Source: Methylocapsa sp. D3K7 | GTDB taxonomy: Bacteria; Pseudomonadota; Alphaproteobacteria; Rhizobiales; Beijerinckiaceae | DNA length: 64,000 nt | Reading direction: 5' to 3' | Assembly: GCF_029855125.1 (NCBI RefSeq) | Contig: NZ_CP123229.1 | Location: forward strand, 1,674,001 to 1,738,000 | Shown here: positions 9,512-18,269 of the stretch, piece after piece | How the letters are laid out: the number at the start of each line of letters is the position of its first letter | Numbering within the stretch: the first letter of the stretch is position 1 | Program-made: the position numbers and the translations under genes | Notes under the pieces: model-generated | Databases searched by the model: none | What the model saw: only the letters and a program-made list of their open reading frames with translations | What the model was told of the DNA's origin: nothing

Positions 9512-11145
9512 ACAGAACACCCGGGAGGCATGTCGGCGCATCGCGGGGTATTTCGCGCCGCACGGCCTTATCCCTTGCTCTCTCCGGACTCGCAGCGAGT
9601 GGCGCCCGCGCTGGCGACTCATCACCTCCCATGATTTGGCATCGGGGCGAACTCGGCGATCCCGGTTCGCTCGATCCGCATAAAGCCACGACTTTGATCG
9701 AAAGCAATATCCTCGACGAACTTTTCGAGGGGCTTGTCACCTATGATGCGCGCGGCGCGATTATTCCCGGCGCCGCCGCGAGCTGGTCGGCCGATCCCGC
9801 CGGGACGACCTACAATTTTAAGCTTCGCCCGGAGGCGAAATGGTCGAATGGTGACAGGCTGACTTCCGGCGATTTCGTCTTCGCATTCCGGCGGCTGATG
9901 GCGCCTTCGACGGGCGCGCCCTACGCCAATATTCTTTATACGCTAAAGAACGCCGCAAGGATCAACAAGGGCGAATTGCCGGTTGAAGATTTGGGTGCGC
10001 GCGCAGTCGACGAGGCGACTCTCGAAATCACGCTGGAATATGCAACGCCCTATTTCATCGGTCAGCTTGCCCATATGACCGCCAAACCGCTCCATCGTAA
10101 ATCCATCGAGGCCTTTGGGTCGGATTTCGTCCGCCCCGCCCATATGGTGACCAATGGTCCTTTCATGCTGAAGCAATTTATTCCGAACGATCGAATCATT
10201 TTGACCAAGAACCCCTCCCATTACGACGCGGCCCGCGTCGCTCTCGATGGTGAAATATTTTACGCTCTCGAGGATCGCGGCGCGGCACTGCGCCGCTTCA
10301 TGGCCGGCGAAATCCAATCCTACAATGATGTTCCGGCCGAGCAGATCGGTTTCGTGCGCGGCCATCTGGCGGAGGCGTTCAAGGTCACGCCAAACCTCGG
10401 CAGCTATTATTACGCCTTCGACACGCGCGGCAAAACCTTCGGCGACCGGAGGGTGCGGCAAGCCTTGTCGATGGTGATCGACCGCGAATTTCTCGCCGAG
10501 CGCATTTGGAGCGGCACGATGGACCCAGGCTATAGTTTCGTTCCGCCAGGAATTGAAAGTTATGGCCCGCCCGCCACGGTCTCCTGGAAGGACATGGATC
10601 TCTATGAGCGCGAGGACGAAGCCAAAAAGCTGCTCGCCGAAGCAGGCTTTGGCCCTGGCGGCCCTCGGCTTGAAGTGGAAATCCGCTTCAACAATTCGGA
10701 AAATCACCGCGCGACGGCGGTGGCGATTGCCGATATGTGGAAAGTGCTTGGCGTCGAGACACGGCTTCTTGCCACCGATGCCCGGACCCACTACGCTTTC
10801 CTGCGGGAAAAGCGGCCCTTCGAAGTCGCGCGATCCGGCTGGTTTGCCGATTACCCGGATGCGCAGAACTTTCTGTTTCTTGGTGAAAGCGGCAACATGG
10901 CGTTGAATGCCGCGAGTTTCACTAACAAAACCTATGACCGGCTGATGCAAGAGGCTCAAGCGGAAAGCTCCCCCGAACGGCGCCGCACCCTCTTGCACGA
11001 AGCCGAAACGATTCTCCTCGAGGAACAACCCTATCTGGTTCTCCTCATTTACCGCTCCCGCAATCTCGTCTCGCCCAAACTTCGAGGCTGGGAAGAAAAT
11101 GTTCTCGACAATCATCCCGGCCGCTACGTTTCGATCGCGCGTTGA
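9508..11145 (+). CDS. Peptide ABC transporter substrate-binding protein (family 5)
   Basis: This is the 545-residue periplasmic receptor of an oligopeptide importer. The N-terminus contains SRRTALSLALSGLAASGARA, a twin-arginine-like signal. The mature domain has the family 5 signature region around NFKLRPEAKWSNGDRLTSGD and the late FADYPDAQNFLFL segment. It begins with GTG inside the stop region of the amidase gene. Its likely partners, two permeases and a double ATPase, lie 3.4 kb downstream at 14542-18154 on the same strand and are separated by unrelated genes. The pairing is inferred from proximity and family. Confidence 0.9.
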   Translation: MNRTPGRHVGASRGISRRTALSLALSGLAASGARAGDSSPPMIWHRGELGDPGSLDPHKATTLIESNILDELFEGLVTYDARGAIIPGAAASWSADPAGTTYNFKLRPEAKWSNGDRLTSGDFVFAFRRLMAPSTGAPYANILYTLKNAARINKGELPVEDLGARAVDEATLEITLEYATPYFIGQLAHMTAKPLHRKSIEAFGSDFVRPAHMVTNGPFMLKQFIPNDRIILTKNPSHYDAARVALDGEIFYALEDRGAALRRFMAGEIQSYNDVPAEQIGFVRGHLAEAFKVTPNLGSYYYAFDTRGKTFGDRRVRQALSMVIDREFLAERIWSGTMDPGYSFVPPGIESYGPPATVSWKDMDLYEREDEAKKLLAEAGFGPGGPRLEVEIRFNNSENHRATAVAIADMWKVLGVETRLLATDARTHYAFLREKRPFEVARSGWFADYPDAQNFLFLGESGNMALNAASFTNKTYDRLMQEAQAESSPERRRTLLHEAETILLEEQPYLVLLIYRSRNLVSPKLRGWEENVLDNHPGRYVSIAR

Positions 11146-11162
11146 GCGAATTGGCGTTTGGG

Positions 11163-11972
11163 TCAGCGGCCAAAAGAGCGATTGAACAATAAGGCGGGCG
11201 CCGCCTCGTCACATGTCTTACCGATGGCATGTTTCAGCCGCGGACAGTTTGCGGCAAGAGTAGTGCTATCGAGGACATCCGGCAGGCGCGTGTGACGGAC
11301 GCAGACGGCTCCATCCGCCCGCCAGGCCGCCTCGAAGGTCATCCCCGGCGCCGGTTCGTCGGCCTGTATTCCAATCGTGTCGAAAATATCGATCGGCGTG
11401 CCGTCGCGCGTATGGCTGGTGCCGTCGCCGCAATAATCGGCTCGGACCAGCCGGACACAGGTTTGGTAATACGGCGCGAGCGGGACGTGGTCCGGTCCAA
11501 AGCCCCAGGGCTTATAGCCGAAGCGGATGCATTTGCCTTCGGCGCCACCGGTGCAGGTGAGCAGAATGCCCGCGTGCGTGGGCTCATAGTTTCCATCTTG
11601 CGTGAAAGCTCCCGCAAGCGGGAATCCAAGCTGCCTGCCCTCGGGATCTGGCAGACACAGATTACGCCAGTCGCCACTCTCCGTATCCTGTTCAAAGAGC
11701 GTGTAGAGAAGGACTTCGCCTGCTGTGTCTTTGAGATCGCGTTCCACCCCATCGATGCGGATGCGACGCTCCTTCCCACTGCCATCGCCAAGTACCAGAA
11801 TTGTGCCTGACAGCTGCTCTTGCGGGAGGGTTCGCCCGTCGTTCAAGGTGATGCGGAAGGCAGTTCCCTCCACCTCGACGCTGCGCACGCCAACATTTGT
11901 GGCCACTGCGGGTGGCGTGCAAAAGACAGAAAACCCGGCGGCGATCAGAAGACACACCGCCGGGTGTCGCAT
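11163..11972 (-). CDS. Secreted ADYC-domain protein
   Basis: This 269-residue protein begins with a signal peptide (MRHPAVCLLIAAGFSVFCTPPAVA). The mature part carries LVRADYCGDGTSHTRDGTPI, the motif that names the ADYC domain, and many cysteines (for example NLCLPD, LLTCTGG, ANCPRL) that would form disulfides in the periplasm. Function is unknown. The frame extends to 12035, but the internal ATG at 11972 gives the signal peptide and leaves a 19-bp gap to the upstream small gene. The two probably form an operon. It is convergent with the peptide-binding protein gene. Confidence 0.75.
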   Translation of the reverse strand: MRHPAVCLLIAAGFSVFCTPPAVATNVGVRSVEVEGTAFRITLNDGRTLPQEQLSGTILVLGDGSGKERRIRIDGVERDLKDTAGEVLLYTLFEQDTESGDWRNLCLPDPEGRQLGFPLAGAFTQDGNYEPTHAGILLTCTGGAEGKCIRFGYKPWGFGPDHVPLAPYYQTCVRLVRADYCGDGTSHTRDGTPIDIFDTIGIQADEPAPGMTFEAAWRADGAVCVRHTRLPDVLDSTTLAANCPRLKHAIGKTCDEAAPALLFNRSFGR

Positions 11973-11991
11973 GCGCAGGCCCCCCGCCCAC

Positions 11992-12237
11992 TCAGCGAAT
12001 AGTGGCGCCCGGGATAATGACGGCCTCGACCGCAACGCCGTTGAGATCGCCGAGCGCCGAGCCGGCCGTTATCCGCGTGCTGGCGGGGACTCCATTTTGC
12101 GCGACCCCATTTATGGCTATCCCGTTTATGGCTATCCCGGCTCCTACGGGCGTGATGCAGGCCAGCGGTGCGGCGAGGATCAAGGGCGCGCCTATGATCA
12201 AGGCGAACCGAGAAAAGTGTAACATCGCTTCCTCCAT
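11992..12237 (-). CDS. Small exported protein with NG-repeat
   Basis: This is an 81-residue protein with a hydrophobic N-terminal signal (FALIIGAPLILAAPLACIT), where LAAPLAC could act as a weak lipobox. A short imperfect five-residue repeat follows: INGIAINGVAQNGV. The DNA at 12103-12141 shows the matching 15-bp tandem repeat. No family is certain. It sits directly upstream of the ADYC-domain gene, and similar Asn-Gly repeat segments are, from memory, often fused to ADYC proteins. That suggests this is the detached N-terminal half of the same system. Confidence 0.6.
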   Translation of the reverse strand: MEEAMLHFSRFALIIGAPLILAAPLACITPVGAGIAINGIAINGVAQNGVPASTRITAGSALGDLNGVAVEAVIIPGATIR

Positions 12238-12349
12238 GGTTAAAAGTATGACGCTGGTAAGAACGAAAGCGGGCTACGGCCGACAGCTTGCCGGAACCCA
12301 ACTATAGCCCCGGTCTTAATGGCATAGCCCATATACTACGCAGGGCAGT

Positions 12350-13051
12350 TCATGGGGAGACCTTCAGCTGGTACGTAATATTCAGGGAGCCGGCGGATGG
12401 CACCGTGAATGTCCCGGTAAAATGGAGCAGATGCGACCCTGGCGAAAGTGGCTTAAGCATCACATACACCCCATCGTCCACGCCAATATAGGAGGCATCG
12501 GCGCCTGCAGGCAGACCGAACAAGTTGCCTTCAGGGACTACGAAGTCGAACACAGTCGATTGGAACCGGAGAATGCCCAAGTCATCGAGGCGCCGCCCAT
12601 CGAGATCGGCCTCAAGCTTTGTGGTTCCGTCGATGGTGTCCTGGTTGGCCTTACGAAATGAATTGATCGTATCCCCCAGCTTCGGGTCGGGGAATACATC
12701 GACCGCATTCACGATTGGAAAGAAAATATTCTTCCCGTTTGGCACGGTGCATTGCCGCTTCGCGGTAGCGTTCGCAGTACCGGGGTTAAACTTGCCGCCA
12801 AGGAAGAACACCTGGCCCGTTTGCCCGGTTGTGCAGTCCCCATTATCGAACAAGGGGTGCGAAGAAACGGGAATTGAGAGCGCCCATTGCCACCATGCAG
12901 CGGACCAGTCGCCGAAGGTCCTGCCTGCGATGACGGTATTTGGGTCAATCGCTCGGGACTTCTGACTATCCGCGGTTGCCACCGTGGATGAAAAGACGGC
13001 AACAGTCAGGATCGTGGCCGTCACGAGCGCCTTTGATCTTCGTCTGCCCAT
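12350..13051 (-). CDS. Secreted protein with WSAAWWQWAL motif, function unknown
   Basis: This 233-residue protein has an N-terminal signal peptide (KALVTATILTVAVFSSTVATA). Just after it lies a striking motif, FGDWSAAWWQWALSIP, followed by a cysteine pair (NGDCTTGQ and KRQCTVP). The remainder is predicted beta-rich (FDFVVPEGNLFGLPAG, LLHFTGTFTVP). I know that proteins with this tryptophan motif recur in proteobacteria but know no function. It is a single gene with its own promoter region, between the NG-repeat gene and the luxR-type gene. Confidence 0.65.
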   Translation of the reverse strand: MGRRRSKALVTATILTVAVFSSTVATADSQKSRAIDPNTVIAGRTFGDWSAAWWQWALSIPVSSHPLFDNGDCTTGQTGQVFFLGGKFNPGTANATAKRQCTVPNGKNIFFPIVNAVDVFPDPKLGDTINSFRKANQDTIDGTTKLEADLDGRRLDDLGILRFQSTVFDFVVPEGNLFGLPAGADASYIGVDDGVYVMLKPLSPGSHLLHFTGTFTVPSAGSLNITYQLKVSP

Positions 13052-13140
13052 CTTCCCCTCCCACTTCGTGGCGCTACATAAGCGCGCGTTTCCGGGCCTG
13101 TCGTCATCGGAACCGATGATGGGGGGAAACTTTTGGAATT

Positions 13141-14271
13141 TCAGACGCCCGCGGGCGAGCCAGGGTAACGGGTCTCGAAGAAGCAGCGGATGAGTTCGGT
13201 CTGACGGTTGGTTCCGGTTTTCGATAGGATGTGCTTCGCGTGGGTGCGTGCCGTAGCCTCGGTGATATTGAGCCGCGCGGCGGCCGCGAGAAGACCTTGG
13301 CCGCCAATGATTTCACTGAGAACGCGGGTTTCGGCGGCGGTGAGCCCGAATTTGGCGGCAAAGCGCTGGACTTGAGCGCCGAAATTGGCGGCGGAATCGA
13401 TAACGAAGACTGCGGCCGCTGGCCTATCAATATCGAAGATCGAAACCATGCGGTTCGCGGCAAGCGGGATGAGATGGGCGACAAGCGGCGGGCAATTCTC
13501 GCCGCGCGGCAGCTCAAGGGTTCCGCCGATATCGCCGCCGTCACGACCGGGCCGCGCCCCGCCGCGCGCGAGCGCATGTAGGCGCGCAGTGAGCACGGGA
13601 CTCGCCGCCGCGAGCCGCCCATTCTCATAGCGAAAGCCCATTTGACACCGCACGAGACTTTCGGCTTTGGCGTTAGCAAAGAGGACCCGGCAATCCCTGG
13701 TCAGGAGAAAGACGGCGAAACCGGCGGCCGCGACCGCCGCGCCGAGTGAGTCCGCCGTTGCTTTGGTACGGGAGAGGAGCATGGAAAGATCACCGGCCCG
13801 TTTCAAATGCGGCGCCAAGGTTTCCAGGAGTTGCCATTCCGCTGGTTCGACCCAAAGCGCGCCGGGCGACCTATAAAGTGTCAAAAGTCCGAACTCTTTG
13901 GGCGTGTGAAAAAGACCAACGCCGAGGATATCAGCCCACCCCTGAGGCAGCATAAGGTCATTGCATAAAGCCGAGGCTTTGAACGAATCTGTCTGGGTGA
14001 TGGGTGTGGCCGATCGCACCTCCCCCGGGGCTATTGCCGCCATAATTGGGTGGAGAGGGTTTGTCTTGTAGTAATGTTGGACATATAAATCGATATAGTA
14101 AGGATCGGTATTGCACAGTGCCGACATCTCTTCCGCGGAAACCAGTCGAATACCGAGACCGCCGGCCACCGATTTCGTCGCTTCGACGATGCCCTTGACG
14201 ACCTCATCCCATCCGGAGGGGTCGATAATGGCGTCATAAATTGCCGCGATGAGATCGTTGATGTCGGCCAT
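13141..14271 (-). CDS. LuxR-family transcriptional regulator
   Basis: This is a 376-residue regulator. The C-terminus is a LuxR-type helix-turn-helix (LTAAETRVLSEIIGGQGLLA through ITEATARTHAKHILSKTG, about residues 305-360). The N-terminal 300 residues, starting MADINDLIAAIYDAIIDPSG, form a PAS/GAF-like sensory region typical of orphan regulators in Rhizobiales that lack autoinducer-binding residues. The gene is divergent from the peptide permease genes, and the 270-bp space between them contains a 42-bp palindrome. A role in regulating the importer is possible but only inferred. Confidence 0.82.
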   Translation of the reverse strand: MADINDLIAAIYDAIIDPSGWDEVVKGIVEATKSVAGGLGIRLVSAEEMSALCNTDPYYIDLYVQHYYKTNPLHPIMAAIAPGEVRSATPITQTDSFKASALCNDLMLPQGWADILGVGLFHTPKEFGLLTLYRSPGALWVEPAEWQLLETLAPHLKRAGDLSMLLSRTKATADSLGAAVAAAGFAVFLLTRDCRVLFANAKAESLVRCQMGFRYENGRLAAASPVLTARLHALARGGARPGRDGGDIGGTLELPRGENCPPLVAHLIPLAANRMVSIFDIDRPAAAVFVIDSAANFGAQVQRFAAKFGLTAAETRVLSEIIGGQGLLAAAARLNITEATARTHAKHILSKTGTNRQTELIRCFFETRYPGSPAGV

Positions 14272-14461
14272 CGCGAGGCCCCCTCCCCGCTAGACCCCGA
14301 TAGAAGCACTGTTAGGAGCAATATTCCAGAGCTAAAATTAGGAGAAGCCAAATGCCGGCTTCGCGCTGGATGGCTTTACTTGACAAAAAGACATATTCTT
14401 CACGCCATGCCACCCGCCGCAAGCCGCCGCCGGTAAGATGCTGTAAAGACAAAGGCCCGGC

Positions 14462-14503
14462 AATCGTACCAAAACGTTTCACGTGAAACATTTTGGTACG
14501 ATT
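14462..14503. promoter_or_regulatory. 42-bp palindrome with embedded parS-like site
   Basis: Arms of 13 bp (14462-14474 and 14491-14503) are perfect inverted copies. They enclose CGTTTCACGTGAAACA (14475-14490), which matches the conserved bacterial parS sequence TGTTTCACGTGAAACA at 15 of 16 positions. It lies in the divergent spacer between the luxR-type gene and the permease gene. ParB binding is inferred from this match. The extra arms could be an operator or a cruciform. Confidence 0.7.
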
Positions 14504-14541
14504 CACCCACTCTGCCCTCGGAGGGGCTAACCGGATAAACC

Positions 14542-15474
14542 ATGCTTCGCTTTTTTCTATCGCGCATCGCCACGGCCATCCCCACGCTATTCATCATCAT
14601 CACACTCGCGTTTTTTCTCATGCGGCTGGCGCCCGGCGCACCCTTCGATTCCGAACGGGCGCTCGATCCGGAAATTGCGAACAATCTGCGCCGCATCTAC
14701 AAGCTTGACCTGCCGCTGACGGAACAATTTTGGTTCTATTTGCGCAGTCTTGCGCATGGCGATTTCGGACCGAGCTTGCATTGGCGCGATTTCACCGTGA
14801 ACGAACTTTTTGCGATGGCGCTGCCAATCTCGGCGACTCTCGGCATTAAGGCCATGCTTGTTGGAATCGTGGCAGGCACCGCGATCGGCATCACCGGGGC
14901 GGCGGGGACAGGCGGATTTGGTCCGCGCTTTGTCGATGGCGCGGCGATCTTCGGAATTGTACTGCCGGTCTTCGTCGTCGCGCCGATTCTTCAGCTCATA
15001 TTCGGCTTAAAGCTGCATGTCCTTCCCGTTGGCGGCTGGAACGATGGCGCGTGGAAAAATCAGGTCTTGCCGGTTATAGCGCTCGCCCTGCCGCAGATCG
15101 CCATCGTCGCGCGCCTCATGCAAGCAGCGCTCACCGATGCGCTTGCGATGCCCCATATCCGGACGCTGCGGGCTTTTGGAATGCCTTGGGTTCACGTCCA
15201 TAGTCATGCTCTTCGAGCCGCCTTTCCGCCGGTTGTGTCCTACCTCGGCCTCGCCGCCGCCAATGTGCTGACCGGCTCGGTGATCGTCGAAACCATCTTT
15301 GGGATTCCCGGCATGGGGAGGTATTTCGTCGATGGCGCGCTCGGCCGCGATTACACGCTTGTCATGGGCACGGTCATCGTCGTCGCGGCGGCGGTGCTCT
15401 TGTTTAATCTCATCGTCGATCTCGTCCTTGCCTGGCTTGATCCACGCGTCCGTTATGAATCGAGGCCGCGATGA
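14542..15474 (+). CDS. Oligopeptide ABC transporter permease, OppB type
   Basis: This 310-residue inner-membrane permease has six hydrophobic segments. The first is FLSRIATAIPTLFIIITLAFF, followed by RLAPGAPFDSERAL, the typical OppB/DppB start. The ATPase-contact loop lies around RTLRAFGMPWVHVHSHALR, and GSVIVETIFGIPGMGR is the conserved late motif. Its stop overlaps the ATG of the next permease (ATGA at 15471-15474). With the next two genes it forms a peptide importer operon. The substrate-binding protein at 9508-11145 is the nearest candidate receptor. Confidence 0.93.
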   Translation: MLRFFLSRIATAIPTLFIIITLAFFLMRLAPGAPFDSERALDPEIANNLRRIYKLDLPLTEQFWFYLRSLAHGDFGPSLHWRDFTVNELFAMALPISATLGIKAMLVGIVAGTAIGITGAAGTGGFGPRFVDGAAIFGIVLPVFVVAPILQLIFGLKLHVLPVGGWNDGAWKNQVLPVIALALPQIAIVARLMQAALTDALAMPHIRTLRAFGMPWVHVHSHALRAAFPPVVSYLGLAAANVLTGSVIVETIFGIPGMGRYFVDGALGRDYTLVMGTVIVVAAAVLLFNLIVDLVLAWLDPRVRYESRPR

Positions 15475-16562
15475 CTGAGACCGCGCGAGCGAGCCAGCTG
15501 CCGCTTGCAGCCCATCCCCCGCGCAATTGGCCGGTGCGGGTGAGCCTATCCCTCCTCGGTGCCATTGCGCTTCTTTGCCTTATCGGGCCGCTTTTCTCAG
15601 GTCATCCCTACGATCAGGTGTATCGCGACTATGTGCTTGTTGGCCCTTCCCTTTATGCGCATCCAGATGCCATAGAAATCGAAGGCGCTGTCGCTGCGAT
15701 TGCGCGTCGCATGCATCTGACGATCAAAGCCACGACTGGCGGCGAGACCCTTCATTTGACACTCGATGCAGAAAAGCCCATCGATCCGCGCGCTTTACGT
15801 AGCTTTGAGCGATCGGATCTCTTTGGACCCGCCGACATTGCCAGTACGGCAAACGAAGGGCGCCGCCTTGACATCGACGTGCCCGTGAAGCGAACCGTAT
15901 TTCTATTCGGGACCGATGCCAATGGCCGCGATCTTTTCACACGTGTCCTCGTCGCTGGCCGGATCTCGCTTGCCGTTGGTCTCCTTGCCTCTTTCGTTGC
16001 GTTGACAATCGGCGTCACCTATGGCGCGGTCGCCGGCTATGCAGGCGGTCTCACCGACACTTTGATGATGCGCGCCCTGGAAATCGTCTACGCGCTGCCT
16101 TTCATTTTTTTTGTGATCGTTCTCGTCATGGTCTTCGGGCGCCAATTCGTGCTGATTTTCGTTGCGATCGGCGCTGTTGAGTGGCTCGACATGGCGCGCA
16201 TCGTTCGTGGTCAGACGCTTTCGATCAAGCAGCGCGATTATGTCGCCGCCGCCGAAGCGCTCGGCGCGGCAACGCCCGCGATCCTCTGGCGTCATGTGAT
16301 TCCCAATGCATCGGGTCCGATCATCGCCTATCTCACCGTGCTTGTCCCTCGCGTGATCCTGCTCGAAAGCTTCGTGTCCTTCCTGGGACTTGGCGTGCAG
16401 GAGCCACTGACGAGTTGGGGTGTGCTGGTCGCGGATGGCGCCCGCAACATCCAAGGCTCTCTTCACCTCCTGATTTTTCCCGCGATCTTTTTGGGCATTA
16501 CGCTGGGCGCACTGCAGAGCCTTGGCGACGGCTTCCGCGCCCACGGACCGCGGTTCCATTGA
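15471..16562 (+). CDS. Oligopeptide ABC transporter permease, OppC type, with periplasmic insertion
   Basis: This 363-residue permease is longer than the usual 290-310. After the first transmembrane helix (about residues 23-43) there is an extra stretch of about 90 residues containing repeated basic and acidic blocks. The canonical FGTDANGRDLFTRVLVAGRI then begins near residue 145. The contact loop is AAEALGAATPAILWRHVIPN. The insertion is predicted to face the periplasm and might contact the receptor or peptide. Coupling is tight on both sides: ATGA with oppB and TGATG with the ATPase gene. Confidence 0.92.
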   Translation: MTETARASQLPLAAHPPRNWPVRVSLSLLGAIALLCLIGPLFSGHPYDQVYRDYVLVGPSLYAHPDAIEIEGAVAAIARRMHLTIKATTGGETLHLTLDAEKPIDPRALRSFERSDLFGPADIASTANEGRRLDIDVPVKRTVFLFGTDANGRDLFTRVLVAGRISLAVGLLASFVALTIGVTYGAVAGYAGGLTDTLMMRALEIVYALPFIFFVIVLVMVFGRQFVLIFVAIGAVEWLDMARIVRGQTLSIKQRDYVAAAEALGAATPAILWRHVIPNASGPIIAYLTVLVPRVILLESFVSFLGLGVQEPLTSWGVLVADGARNIQGSLHLLIFPAIFLGITLGALQSLGDGFRAHGPRFH

Positions 16563-18154
16563 TGGACACTTCCGCCGAGCCCATCCTGCAACTTCGCAAT
16601 CTTCGAGTGAGCTACGGTCCGCAGCAAGTCGTCAAAGATCTGAGTCTTTCGGTAAGGCGCGGCGAAACTGCGGCGATCGTCGGCGAATCCGGCTCCGGCA
16701 AAAGCCAGACCGTCCTCGCGGCGCTCCGGCTCGTGCCCCGGCAAGCCGTCACCCATGGGTCCGTGCTCTTCGAGGACAGCGAACTCCTCACGCTGCCGCA
16801 GAGCCGGCTCGACGCGCTGCTCGGGCGGCGAATCACCATGGTGTTTCAGGAGCCCATGTCATCGCTTGATCCTTTGTTTACGGTCGGCGCTCAGATCTGC
16901 GCTGTCTTGCGCCTCAAGGGGGGCCTGCCGCGCCGCGCGGCACAGGTCCGGGCCAAGCAACTCTTGGAACGTGTTGGCATCGATGAACCGGACCGCCGGC
17001 TGCGCGCCTACCCGCAAGAATTGTCCGGCGGCCAGCGTCAGCGTGTCGCGATTGCGATGGCGATTGCCTGCAATCCGGAGCTTTTGATCGCCGATGAACC
17101 GACGACCGCACTCGACGTGACGGTGGCCGCGAAAATTCTTGATCTTCTCGCACATCTCAAACAAAGCCTCGGCATGTCGATGATTTTCATCAGCCACGAC
17201 CTTGGCGTCGTCCGCCGTATCGCCGACACCATCCATGTGATGCGCGACGGAGACATCGTCGAAAGCGGCGCCGCCGCCCGTATTTTCGCCAACCCGCGCC
17301 ACGACTATACGCGCATGTTGCTCGCAAGCATGCCCCGCCCGCACCCGTGCTTCGTAGCTGCCGCGCCGGTGTTGCTGCGCGCGGAGAATGTCTCCGTCCG
17401 GTTTGCCTTGCGTGGTGGCTTGTTCGAAGCAAAGCATAAGATCAAGGCGGTCGATGGCATCAGCCTTCGTCTCGATCGGGGCCGCACGCTTGGGATCGCC
17501 GGCGAGTCCGGGTCCGGCAAATCGACGCTCGCCCGCGCGCTTTTAAAACTTGTGCCGGCAAGCGGCATAATCCATTTTGATGGACGCGATTTGACACGAT
17601 TGGACCGGGCGGCGATGCGGCCTTTGCGGCGCTCCATGCAGCTTGTGTTTCAAGACCCTTACAGCTCGCTCTCACCCTCCATGCGCGTCGGCGACATCGT
17701 GACGGAGGGATTGCGCGTGCATGAACCGGGTATGACAGGGCGCGAGCGCGACAAGCGCGCGGCCTTGGCGCTCGAGGAAGTTCTTCTCGATCCAGAACTC
17801 CGGCACCGGTTTCCGCACGCCTTGTCCGGCGGCCAGCGGCAGCGGGTCGCGATCGCCCGCGCGATGATCCTGAAACCGCGGCTCGTCGTGCTCGACGAGC
17901 CGACCTCGGCCCTCGATCGCACCGTGCAAACCGGCATTCTCGCATTGCTCGAGGATTTGCAGGAAGCGCACGGCCTGACCTATGTCCTGATCAGTCATGA
18001 CCTTGCGGTAATCCGCGCGGCCGCCGATGAGATCGCGGTGATGAAGAACGGGCGGATCGTCGAACAAGGGCCCGCACAAGAGATTGTCGAGCGCCCCCGC
18101 GAGCCCTATACAAGGGCACTCATCGCGGCGGCGTTTCAAACTGGCGAGGCGTGA
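16562..18154 (+). CDS. Oligopeptide ABC transporter, fused double ATPase (OppD-OppF)
   Basis: This 530-residue protein contains two complete ABC ATPase domains in one chain. Domain 1 has [26 protein letters not shown] and [12 protein letters not shown]. Domain 2 has [26 protein letters not shown] and [12 protein letters not shown]. It energises the importer from the cytosolic face. The ATG at 16562 shares one base with the oppC stop. The frame is open upstream to 16181, but that part lies inside oppC and is not ABC-like. Such fused ATPases replace separate OppD and OppF (YejF/GsiA-like). Confidence 0.95.
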   Translation: MDTSAEPILQLRNLRVSYGPQQVVKDLSLSVRRGETAAIVGESGSGKSQTVLAALRLVPRQAVTHGSVLFEDSELLTLPQSRLDALLGRRITMVFQEPMSSLDPLFTVGAQICAVLRLKGGLPRRAAQVRAKQLLERVGIDEPDRRLRAYPQELSGGQRQRVAIAMAIACNPELLIADEPTTALDVTVAAKILDLLAHLKQSLGMSMIFISHDLGVVRRIADTIHVMRDGDIVESGAAARIFANPRHDYTRMLLASMPRPHPCFVAAAPVLLRAENVSVRFALRGGLFEAKHKIKAVDGISLRLDRGRTLGIAGESGSGKSTLARALLKLVPASGIIHFDGRDLTRLDRAAMRPLRRSMQLVFQDPYSSLSPSMRVGDIVTEGLRVHEPGMTGRERDKRAALALEEVLLDPELRHRFPHALSGGQRQRVAIARAMILKPRLVVLDEPTSALDRTVQTGILALLEDLQEAHGLTYVLISHDLAVIRAAADEIAVMKNGRIVEQGPAQEIVERPREPYTRALIAAAFQTGEA

Positions 18155-18269
18155 CGGTGTCCCAGTTGCGCCCCTGGTCCAGGATTCGCATTGGTTTTGC
18201 GCAATACCCGTATTCATGGCCCGTCAGCGGTACGGGCCCAATGTTGTAGACAATGGCGAGGTCAGCCAC

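Noticed and set aside
16181..16561. Upstream extension of the double ATPase frame
   Set aside because: It lies wholly within oppC and the translation is not ABC-like. The ATG at 16562 with TGATG overlap is the natural start.
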